A stretch of DNA of 7,749 bases, from the NCBI GenBank assembly GCA_028711675.1, contig JAQTRT010000147.1:1-7749 (forward strand). Direction: 5' to 3'. Positions 1 to 5,977 of the stretch are shown piece by piece (position 1 is the stretch's first letter; each line of letters begins with the position of its first letter). The position numbers were made by a program, and so were the translations under genes. Under the pieces are notes generated by a model, which saw only the letters and a program-made list of their open reading frames with translations, was not told where the DNA came from and ran no database searches. Source of the stretch: a bacterium. GTDB lineage: Bacteria > Spirochaetota > JAHITG01.

Positions 1-1764
1 CGCATTACGATGGAAAGGATCACGCCCATTTATTCCGGCAGCGACCCCAATAACTGGGGCAACAACAACCAGGTGGATATCAACGGTATTGACGCGGGCG
101 GCAACCCTGTCCTGGGCACGCCCAAAGCCACTAACAGCCTGTACCAGGCGCCGCCTGACACTATTTCCATCCGGAAATTCAACGTTCCGGAAGCCAATGC
201 CTATAAAGGAGCGCAGAACATCTCGATCCACGCGTTCAAGGCCTCCGACACAAAGAACCATTTTTATACCATCACCAAATTATCCAATACATCGAGCATT
301 GCCTATCCGGAAGTCACAAACATCAGCGTGTACAAGGACATTGACGCCAACCACCTTTATAATGCCGGCGATGTCCTGGTGGAAAAACTTTCCAACGCCG
401 GACGTTACTGGAGCGGGATCCAGAGCCTGGCGCCGGAGACAAATTACGTAATCACCATGTCAGTAGGCACCAATGTCACGTTCGGGCATACTTTCATCGC
501 CAGGCTCCAGCAGATCCATTGCGACGGCGGCCTGTATTCTTCGGGTTACGTCAATGCCTACCCTCAGAGGATCATCTCCAGGCCGCCTGCTATCGGCCTG
601 TTCAGCATTATACCGGGGAGCGTTACCAATATGTACAGGCAGCCTTTTTCCCTGTCCGCTGTCCTGACCAATAAAGGCGACGGCATCACCAATGTACATG
701 TCCTTTTCCAGGGACATGAGACAGAATATACCAATTACACGCTCCACTCGTCGGCCGGCACGACCAACTACAGGCTGGTCAATGCCCTCATCCCCAATAA
801 CGTGGATGTGACCAATTACACCATGGTCCTGCTCGCTTCCGACGGCCAGGATTACGCTTATCTCAGTTCCACGACCAGCATGACCATTAAAGGCAACAGG
901 CTGCCCAAGGTTTATTCCTATACAGCAGTACCCTCGCTTCTGTATGCCACAGGCAGTTCCAATGTGACATTCCAGGCTTACAGCCGGGACAGGGATGCTC
1001 CTTTCACCAATATCACCTCTATCCTGGACCTGAGCTTGATAAACGGCAATACAGCAGTCACTATGAACAACCTGTCAGGCCGCACCCAGTGGCAGTATAT
1101 TTACACTATTCCGGCCAGTGTCACACCTGGTGTTAAATCCGTCACGCTGAAGGTCATTGATGATCTGGGAGGCTTCCGTTCAACCAACATCAGCCTGACC
1201 ATCCTCTCCCACACACCGCCATTGGCCAATGCCGGAAAAGACACGAATGTAAACGGAGGAACGGTCATGACGCTCCCGGGAGAAGCCACAGCTTACGACG
1301 GTGCGGTCCTCACATCCTATACATGGACCGTGATTACCAATACAACCGGTGAATCCACGGACCTTGTCGCGGCTTCATCGCTCAATCCGAGCATCAGCCT
1401 TCCCAACACTACCGGAAGGATCGTCCTGAACTTCCAGGTGAAAGATTCCTGGAACACGGACAGCAACCTGGACCAGATCGTCCTTAACGTGAACAAGGCT
1501 TTTCCGGCTGATCTTAAAAATGCCTGTCCGTTCAATACCGTCATCAAGGCCGGAGAGGACCAGGCCCGGTTTATCAACCTTTCCAGGAACACAAAGATCT
1601 CGGTCTATACGATAACAGGTAATAAAGTGGCTGAAGTGGCGCCGGCCAATGACACGGAACTGATCTGGCATATCCCGGATTCAGTGGCCAGCGGTGTGTA
1701 TGTGGTGTACATGAAGGATGCTGCGGGCCACACAAAGAAAGTAAAGATCATCATCATAAGATAA
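1..1764 (+). CDS. Large secreted surface protein, 3' part only: lamin-tail-like end, beta-sandwich/PKD-like domains, T9SS-type C-terminal sorting domain
   Basis: The reading frame is open from base 1, so the gene begins upstream; the ATG at 10 is internal. Numbering from that Met, residues 1-45 (MERITP, GSDPNNWG, then GTPKATNSLY) match the usual end of a lamin-tail domain, in which an ERI-P motif is followed by D-x-x-N-W and G-T-P-x-x-x-N. Residues about 50-300 are Thr/Asn-rich beta-strand sequence without a family I can name. Residues 403-496 (PPLANAGKDT, then SYTWTV, then LNFQVKD) look like a PKD/K319-type domain. Residues 499-584 form a terminal beta-sandwich (ISVYTITGNKV, SGVYVVYM, final KVKIIIIR) like the FlgD-type or T9SS type-A sorting domains that direct proteins across the outer membrane and are removed at the surface. 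The function of the mature protein is unknown; a large extracellular or cell-wall protein is likely. The PorV-like gene starts 60 bases downstream. Confidence 0.85.
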   Translation, partial: RITMERITPIYSGSDPNNWGNNNQVDINGIDAGGNPVLGTPKATNSLYQAPPDTISIRKFNVPEANAYKGAQNISIHAFKASDTKNHFYTITKLSNTSSIAYPEVTNISVYKDIDANHLYNAGDVLVEKLSNAGRYWSGIQSLAPETNYVITMSVGTNVTFGHTFIARLQQIHCDGGLYSSGYVNAYPQRIISRPPAIGLFSIIPGSVTNMYRQPFSLSAVLTNKGDGITNVHVLFQGHETEYTNYTLHSSAGTTNYRLVNALIPNNVDVTNYTMVLLASDGQDYAYLSSTTSMTIKGNRLPKVYSYTAVPSLLYATGSSNVTFQAYSRDRDAPFTNITSILDLSLINGNTAVTMNNLSGRTQWQYIYTIPASVTPGVKSVTLKVIDDLGGFRSTNISLTILSHTPPLANAGKDTNVNGGTVMTLPGEATAYDGAVLTSYTWTVITNTTGESTDLVAASSLNPSISLPNTTGRIVLNFQVKDSWNTDSNLDQIVLNVNKAFPADLKNACPFNTVIKAGEDQARFINLSRNTKISVYTITGNKVAEVAPANDTELIWHIPDSVASGVYVVYMKDAAGHTKKVKIIIIR

Positions 1765-1812
1765 AAATAAAATCAAAAGCCTGCTGACATGTAAATCGGT
1801 ATTAATTCATAT

Positions 1813-1820
1813 AAGGAGGT
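1813..1820 (+). promoter_or_regulatory. Strong Shine-Dalgarno for the PorV/PorQ-like gene
   Basis: AAGGAGGT, a near-perfect anti-16S match, lies 4 bases before the ATG at 1825 and fixes that start. It is the strongest ribosome binding site in the window, consistent with an abundant outer-membrane protein. Confidence 0.85.
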
Positions 1821-1824
1821 TATC

Positions 1825-2979
1825 ATGAAATTCTTTTCCTTTATCCTGATATATGGCATGATGCTGGCATCCGTTCTTTCAGCCGGGGAGCCGGGTACGA
1901 AGTCCATGACATTTCTTAATATCGCCCCCAATGCCAGGGTGGCAGGCCTGGGCGAGAGCTTTACAGCCCTGGCTGATGATGTTTCCGCCATATACTGGAA
2001 TCCCGCCGGGCTCTCCATCCTGAAGAACATGGAAGTAGGCTTGAATTATAACATGTATTTTGACGACATGTCCTATCTGAACCTCCAGTTCAGCCGTTCG
2101 TTCCGTTTCGGCTCCATAGGATTGAACATCTCCTCGTTCAATTACGGCGGCATTGACAATTATGTGAACGGCAGCCTGGCCGGGACCATCGACTCCTCTG
2201 ACCTGATGGTCATGCTGGGGTACAGTGCATCGCTCCTCAATGACCTGTATTTCGGCATTAATTTCAAGTACGTCCTGGAGAAGCTCACATCGGAATATTC
2301 CGGGACAGCCCTGGCCGGCGACATAGGCCTGCTTTACGTGAACCCGCTCGGTACCCTGGTCAAACAAAGCTACATCAAACCCCTGAATTTCGGGATCATG
2401 GTACAGAATATCGGTGTTGGCCCCAAGTTCGAGAAAGAGGCAAATTCCCTGCCCCTGAACATCAGGTTCGGCTTTTCCTATAAACTGCGCTTTGCTTATG
2501 CCGTGGCTAAATTAAAGGATATTAATTTCCTGCTCGATTTTATTGCGCCGTCAGATTCCGGTTTCGGCATCCGGTACGGGACAGAACTCTGGTGGTATAA
2601 CCTTGCTTCCGGACTTGACGCGGCCCTGCGCCTGGGCCTCAAAGCGCCCCAGGACCTGGGATTTACCAGCGGCCTCACCGTGGGCGTGGGTCTGCGCATC
2701 ATCAGCCTGGAAATCGATTATTCCTTTGTGAATTTCGGCGACCTGGGCCTGACTCACAGGATGGGGCTCGATTACAAGTTCGGTAAAATAGAGAAGCCGA
2801 AGGAATTTAAGACCAAGGGCAAAGAAGAGACGGAAGAGTTTATTGAAGAAGAAGTGAATGAAAACCCCAAGGTCCAGAAAGAGAAGACAAAGACCGAACC
2901 CTTGAAAAAGAAAGAAGAAAAACCTGTGAAAAAAGAAACAAAACCCGTTGAAGAAGACGACCTTGAATTCGAGGAATAA
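1825..2979 (+). CDS. PorV/PorQ (UPF0164) family outer-membrane beta-barrel protein with charged C-terminal tail
   Basis: The 384-residue product has a signal peptide (residues 1 to about 20, cleavage near VLSA-GEPG). The mature N-terminus carries the hallmark of the PorV/PorQ family: FLNIAPNARVAGLGESFTAL, then DDVSAIYWNPAGLS (residues 51-64). Alternating amphipathic strands follow up to about residue 319, where MGLDYKFG resembles a last barrel strand. PorV in T9SS organisms is an outer-membrane FadL-like barrel that binds cargo sorting domains and carries them to the surface sortase; relatives in other phyla are often of unknown role. Lying next to a gene that ends in a sorting-type domain, it is plausibly its partner. 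The odd part is residues 321-384, a low-complexity Lys/Glu/Pro tail expected to hang into the periplasm. Family membership is confident; a shuttle role is inferred. Confidence 0.87.
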   Translation: MKFFSFILIYGMMLASVLSAGEPGTKSMTFLNIAPNARVAGLGESFTALADDVSAIYWNPAGLSILKNMEVGLNYNMYFDDMSYLNLQFSRSFRFGSIGLNISSFNYGGIDNYVNGSLAGTIDSSDLMVMLGYSASLLNDLYFGINFKYVLEKLTSEYSGTALAGDIGLLYVNPLGTLVKQSYIKPLNFGIMVQNIGVGPKFEKEANSLPLNIRFGFSYKLRFAYAVAKLKDINFLLDFIAPSDSGFGIRYGTELWWYNLASGLDAALRLGLKAPQDLGFTSGLTVGVGLRIISLEIDYSFVNFGDLGLTHRMGLDYKFGKIEKPKEFKTKGKEETEEFIEEEVNENPKVQKEKTKTEPLKKKEEKPVKKETKPVEEDDLEFEE

Positions 2980-3013
2980 GGAAGAAATACGGTGGATGCC
3001 CTCCTGTTTCACA

Positions 3014-3047
3014 CTCACCCTGACCCTCTTCCCTCAAGGGAAAAAGA
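3014..3047. repeat. Degenerate CCCT-rich intergenic repeat with small inverted repeat
   Basis: The 88-base gap between the barrel gene and thpR contains three CCCT units (CACCCTGACCCTCTTCCCT) followed by TCAAGGGAA. TTCCCTCAAGGGAA (3029-3042) is a perfect inverted repeat that could form a 5-bp stem with a TCAA loop. The arrangement resembles a CCCTCACCC-type intergenic palindromic repeat that I recall from several bacterial genomes, with its right arm mutated to an A-rich stretch. That resemblance is from memory. Only one copy is visible here, so repeat status is unproven. Confidence 0.35.
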
Positions 3048-3067
3048 AAAATTAAATACCAATAAAC

Positions 3068-3649
3068 ATGAAAACTGAGTTGATAAGAGCCTTCCTCGCG
3101 TTAGACATGCCGGAACAGATCAAGGAAGGGATATTCGATCTCTATCAGCCGTTTTTCCGGAAAGACACGCCTTTCCTGCGCTGGACTAAAAAAGAAAATC
3201 TTCATCTCACGATCAAATTCCTCGGCGATGTCACGGAACAGCAGATCACGCAGATATCGGAAATCGTCCGGGACCTGAAACCGGCTGACGAAAAATACGA
3301 GTTCATGGTTCACAACTACGGCATGTTCCCTCCGGAAATGTCCCCTAAAGTGCTCTGGATCGGCCTGAAAGAAAATGATAAGCTGGACAGGCTGGTCCAT
3401 GAGATAGAGGACCGGCTTTCCCTGCTTGGTTTTGAAAAGGAAAGACGGAAATTTACGCCTCACATCACGATCGGGCGGCTGAAGATCAGGAACAGCTTTG
3501 ACCTGAAATTATTCGAAAAAATAAAGACGGATCTTGATAAGGGCTTTATCCGCATGACCAAAGAGAGTTTTTTTATCAATTCGGTCACATTCTATCAAAG
3601 CACACTTCGATCTCAGGGAGCTGTCTACACAAAAATGCGGGAGTTTTAA
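3068..3649 (+). CDS. thpR: RNA 2',3'-cyclic phosphodiesterase (2'-5' RNA ligase family, ThpR)
   Basis: This is a 193-residue member of the 2H phosphoesterase superfamily. Both catalytic H-x-T-x motifs are present: HLTI at residues 46-49 (in LHLTIKFLGD) and HITI at 132-135 (in FTPHITIGRL). The N-terminal IRAFLALDMP and the internal KVLWIGL and TFYQSTL stretches also fit the family, and the length is normal. Such enzymes open 2',3'-cyclic phosphate RNA ends to 2'-phosphates, and some ligate tRNA halves through a 2'-5' bond in vitro; they act in the cytoplasm. No Shine-Dalgarno is visible before this ATG, but the IRAFLALDMP strand sits at the expected distance from it and no better start appears. 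The gene may be read through from the barrel gene 88 bases upstream. It converges on the minus-strand small gene with only 33 bases between them. Confidence 0.93.
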   Translation: MKTELIRAFLALDMPEQIKEGIFDLYQPFFRKDTPFLRWTKKENLHLTIKFLGDVTEQQITQISEIVRDLKPADEKYEFMVHNYGMFPPEMSPKVLWIGLKENDKLDRLVHEIEDRLSLLGFEKERRKFTPHITIGRLKIRNSFDLKLFEKIKTDLDKGFIRMTKESFFINSVTFYQSTLRSQGAVYTKMREF

Positions 3650-3682
3650 GGAAAGGACAGGGTCGAAGAACGGCTCATCCGG

Positions 3683-3865
3683 TTATTTGGCAGGCACGGG
3701 ACTTTTCTGGATGATCCGGACCGGCTTCTGATGGCTCTTCTTTCTCATCTCATTCCGAAAATAAAAAATAACGAAATATGCGATGAACATCAGGATCAGG
3801 ATGATATAAGGCATCATGATTGTGACCAGACTTCTTTTCTTTTTCTTACTATTCATATAGATCAC
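3683..3865 (-). CDS. Small single-pass membrane protein, coupled to the metalloprotease-like gene
   Basis: The gene encodes 60 residues from a GTG at 3865, or 57 from the ATG at 3856. The GTG overlaps the stop of the upstream protease-like gene as GTGA, the classic arrangement for translational coupling. The protein has a basic head (KKKKR, residues 7-11), one strongly hydrophobic helix (about 16-36, with IILILMFIAYFVIFYF) and a basic tail (RNEMRKK, then KPVRIIQKSPVPAK). I recognise no family. The helix has positive charge on both sides, so topology is not obvious. Its location suggests a partner of the secreted protease-like protein, such as a membrane anchor, chaperone or inhibitor; this is inference only. 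Its existence is supported by the overlap and the clear membrane segment, but it could be lineage-specific. Confidence 0.6.
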   Translation of the reverse strand: MIYMNSKKKKRSLVTIMMPYIILILMFIAYFVIFYFRNEMRKKSHQKPVRIIQKSPVPAK

Positions 3866-5130
3866 TTTTTCATGCTGTTCAGCAGGGCCTTGGCTTCTTT
3901 ATTCTCCGGATCGAGCTTAATGGCTTCTGTCAGATAGGATTCAGCCAGTTCGTTATTCTTCAGTTTGATCTGGCATTTTGCCATCTTGAAGTTCAGCAGG
4001 GACATATAAGAAGCATAACTGCCGTCAATGTCCTCGGGCGTCATCTTTTTTGTTAATTTATATTCATAGCACGCGTTCTCAAAATCGTTCTTTTTAAAGA
4101 GCTGGTCCGCTTTAAAATGATGCAGCCGGGCCTGGACATACGGTTCGCATTTCGGGCATTTGACGGGATACTTGATCAGGATCTGGTAACCGTCATAATA
4201 ATCCAGGTTCTGCACGGAAGAATCCATGAGACACCCTTCCGGATGATTGTACACGTCCGGGATGAGATAGATCATATGTCCCATCTCATGCGCCATGATA
4301 TACCTGCCCAGCAGATCGTTCCAGATGTTCTTGGGCATCTTTTTCTTATTATAGTTCACTTTAAAGTACGGGATATCGGTCAGCATCTCAAAGAGATTGA
4401 TCATGGCCGATGTCCCGTCGAAGGCCGGCCTGTGCGGGCTCAGGAACGAGCTCCCGCCCACTTTGGCGTAACGGAGAACGGCATGGGGATACGGCTGGGT
4501 AAAATCATCATACATAATGATGGTATTGCATATGACGATATCGTAATCTTTCTGGAAATACATGGCGGCTTTCCAGTTCACATAGGAATTCTGAAGATTG
4601 AACCTGCGGTCGATCAGGAATTTCCTGTTCTTCTGTTTCAGGTTCTCCAGGATCCTGACCTTAGCGGCATATTCCTCATACAGAAACGGAAGCAGGTCTT
4701 CGTACGTATTGATCTTGTCCTGGGTCTCCTTGGGGAAAAAATTCTTCAGGTCCCACAGTTTCCACTGCTTCAGGAACCGGACAACCTCCTCCTGATACGG
4801 CTGGTAATCGATCTTTTTGGAAAAAAACTTCAGCTTCTTCCGGCTTAATTCCTGATAATACGGATCACGCGTCTTAAGGTTGTTCTTGAAGAAAAAGTTG
4901 ACCGGTTTTTCCCCGAGGAAGATGAACTTGAAATCATTGGTGCCGAATTTCCTGTTGAATTCATCCTGAGCCGACCGGACGATCTCCTTGATGCCCTGGG
5001 CTGTTATCGAGGGAAGATTATAATCAGCCATATAAACCATGTTGATACTGATGGGATCGACCGTTTCATCAGCGGAATAACACGGAGAAAAAAAGCAGAG
5101 AGAAAGAGCCAAAATCGAAAATATTTTCAT
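3862..5130 (-). CDS. Secreted zinc metalloprotease-like protein (metzincin/archaemetzincin-like core) with C-terminal TPRs
   Basis: The start at 5130 gives a 422-residue protein with a clear signal peptide (MKIFSILALSLCFFSPCYS, residues 1-19). The frame is open further upstream to 5280, but that extension would overlap the divergent gene and bury the signal peptide. The centre carries a zinc-protease motif, HEMGH at 281-285 (in YIMAHEMGHMIYLIPD). It is followed by D292, H296, and CLMD at 300-303, which looks like the Met-turn of metzincins; then CPKC at 325-328, like the Cys pair of archaemetzincins. A helix (IKEIVRSAQDEFNRKF, 47-62) and a strand (DYDIVICN, 195-202) precede the site as in metzincin folds. 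Residues about 334-420 read as two TPR-like helix pairs, ending in AIKLDPENKEAKALLNS. The protein is probably exported and acts in the periplasm or outside; the substrate is unknown. No Shine-Dalgarno is visible. Confidence 0.8.
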   Translation of the reverse strand: MKIFSILALSLCFFSPCYSADETVDPISINMVYMADYNLPSITAQGIKEIVRSAQDEFNRKFGTNDFKFIFLGEKPVNFFFKNNLKTRDPYYQELSRKKLKFFSKKIDYQPYQEEVVRFLKQWKLWDLKNFFPKETQDKINTYEDLLPFLYEEYAAKVRILENLKQKNRKFLIDRRFNLQNSYVNWKAAMYFQKDYDIVICNTIIMYDDFTQPYPHAVLRYAKVGGSSFLSPHRPAFDGTSAMINLFEMLTDIPYFKVNYNKKKMPKNIWNDLLGRYIMAHEMGHMIYLIPDVYNHPEGCLMDSSVQNLDYYDGYQILIKYPVKCPKCEPYVQARLHHFKADQLFKKNDFENACYEYKLTKKMTPEDIDGSYASYMSLLNFKMAKCQIKLKNNELAESYLTEAIKLDPENKEAKALLNSMKK

Positions 5131-5137
5131 ATAAAAT

Positions 5138-5166
5138 AATATAATTGTTTTAATTTCGAATGTCAA
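5138..5166 (-). promoter_or_regulatory. Sigma70-type promoter for the metalloprotease-like gene, probably leaderless
   Basis: Read on the minus strand, a perfect -35 box TTGACA (5166-5161) is followed by 17 bases and a -10 box TATATT (5143-5138, 5 of 6 consensus). Only 7 bases separate the -10 box from the ATG at 5130, so transcription would start at or within a base or two of the start codon. With no Shine-Dalgarno, this points to a leaderless mRNA. Confidence 0.65.
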
Positions 5167-5191
5167 TAAATTATTGTTCCCGTTTATTTTA

Positions 5192-5222
5192 TTGCCATTC
5201 CTTTTTAAATGATTAAGATCAT
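5192..5222 (+). promoter_or_regulatory. Candidate promoter with overlapping short palindrome, for the nucleotidyltransferase-like/TPM operon
   Basis: TTGCCA (5192-5197) and TAAGAT (5214-5219) are separated by 16 bases and give a moderate sigma70-type match, about 20-25 bases before the ribosome binding site region. The palindrome ATGAT-TAAG-ATCAT (5209-5222) covers the proposed -10 box and could be an operator. Both arms are short, so a chance match is possible in this AT-rich stretch. Confidence 0.35.
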
Positions 5223-5235
5223 AATGTACCCAAGC

Positions 5236-5240
5236 GGAGG
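5236..5240 (+). promoter_or_regulatory. Shine-Dalgarno for the nucleotidyltransferase-like gene
   Basis: GGAGG lies 5 bases before the ATG at 5246 and supports that start. The operon is therefore translated in the usual way, unlike the divergent gene across the same intergenic region. Confidence 0.75.
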
Positions 5241-5245
5241 CCCTT

Positions 5246-5977
5246 ATGAAAGAATTCGATAAACATAAAGAGACTCTCATCCGTCAGGTCAAGGATGCTT
5301 TCGGGAACAACCTTGTCTCCCTCCTGGTCTACGGCAGTTATGTCAAAGGGAACTTCATTGAAAAGAGATCGGATATCAACCTTTTCATGATCTGCCGGAA
5401 GATAAATCCCGACCAACTGGCATCCCTGTACCGGTTCATCCGGCACTGGCGAAGGAAGATCAACCTGGCCCTGCCCCTGCTCCTCACGGAAAGCGAGGTC
5501 AGGAACTCGACCGATATCTTCCCCATGGAATACCTGGATATCAGGGAATTTCACCAGGTCCTGTACGGCAAGGACATTTTCAGGAACCTGAGGATCAATG
5601 ATTCCTTCCTGCGTCTGGAACTGGAGAATCAGGTGAAGAGCAAGCTGATCTTCCTTCGTTCCTCTTTCATGCGTTCATCCCGCCACCCCCGTTATCTGAA
5701 GTCCGTCCTGTTCAACACCCTGGCTACGGTCCATGTCATCCTGAACAACCTCATCAAGCTTCATCATAAAAAAAGCAGCGACAGCATCGACAGCCTGGTG
5801 CTGGAAGCGGAGACGATCCTCAAGACCCCTTTAACGGTATTGCAAAAAATGATCCGGCTGAAGCAGGGCCGTCTCCGGCTGAAAAGGAACGAACTGGTCT
5901 CCCTGTTCAAGGAATTTATCCTGGAAATGGAAAAGCTCTCGGAACACGTGGACAAGTTCAAAGGCAAAAAAAAGTAA
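5246..5977 (+). CDS. Nucleotidyltransferase-fold (Pol-beta superfamily, MNT-like) protein with degenerate active site
   Basis: The 243-residue cytoplasmic protein starts with an MNT-like domain. VYGSYVKGNF (residues 28-37) carries the G30-S31 pair of the superfamily, and the metal-binding motif expected 9-13 residues later appears as D43-I-N45 (SDINLFMI) rather than D-x-D or D-x-E. I find no clear third carboxylate in the strand region that follows (KINLALPLLLTESEV). From about residue 120 the protein is helical and basic (NQVKSKLIFLRSSFMRSS, then VHVILNNLIKLHHKK), resembling HEPN-like or substrate-binding helical domains often joined to such folds; this part is not identified. It ends in KGKKK over a run of eight A. 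The stop overlaps the next start as TAATG, so the TPM protein is very likely co-translated with it. The partial loss of carboxylates suggests a nucleotide-binding or regulatory role rather than normal transfer; substrate unknown. Confidence 0.75.
   Translation: MKEFDKHKETLIRQVKDAFGNNLVSLLVYGSYVKGNFIEKRSDINLFMICRKINPDQLASLYRFIRHWRRKINLALPLLLTESEVRNSTDIFPMEYLDIREFHQVLYGKDIFRNLRINDSFLRLELENQVKSKLIFLRSSFMRSSRHPRYLKSVLFNTLATVHVILNNLIKLHHKKSSDSIDSLVLEAETILKTPLTVLQKMIRLKQGRLRLKRNELVSLFKEFILEMEKLSEHVDKFKGKKK

Noticed and set aside
10..12. ATG at 10 as the true start of the first gene
   Set aside because: The frame is open to base 1, and the Met lies inside a lamin-tail-like motif with no ribosome binding site or signal peptide after it.
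1765..1824. Promoter in the gap before the barrel gene (CTGACA at 1784-1789)
   Set aside because: No -10 box of reasonable quality lies at the right distance; co-transcription with the upstream gene is equally likely.
2551..3018. Minus-strand frame opposite the end of the barrel gene
   Set aside because: Its Phe/Leu-rich start is the complement of the Lys/Glu codons of the charged tail, so it is a composition artefact.
3029..3042. TTCCCTCAAGGGAA as an intrinsic terminator of the barrel gene
   Set aside because: The stem is short and is followed by A-rich, not T-rich, sequence on the plus strand, and no T-tract follows on the minus strand.
3676..3715. Inverted CATCC/GGATG pair near the convergent gene ends as a terminator
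   Set aside because: The arms are only five bases with a loop of about 30 and no T-tract; it also lies inside the small membrane gene.
4117..4848. 243-codon plus-strand open frame opposite the metalloprotease-like gene
   Set aside because: It is antisense to a gene with a signal peptide, zinc motif and TPRs, and its translation is repetitive hydrophobic sequence with no family features.
5080..5130. Lipoprotein signal using Cys17 of the metalloprotease-like protein
   Set aside because: The residues before the Cys (Phe-Ser-Pro) do not form a lipobox; a normal signal peptidase I site fits better.
5131..5280. 50-residue N-terminal extension of the metalloprotease-like protein
   Set aside because: It would overlap the divergent gene, cross the AT-rich promoter region and bury a clear signal peptide that starts at 5130.
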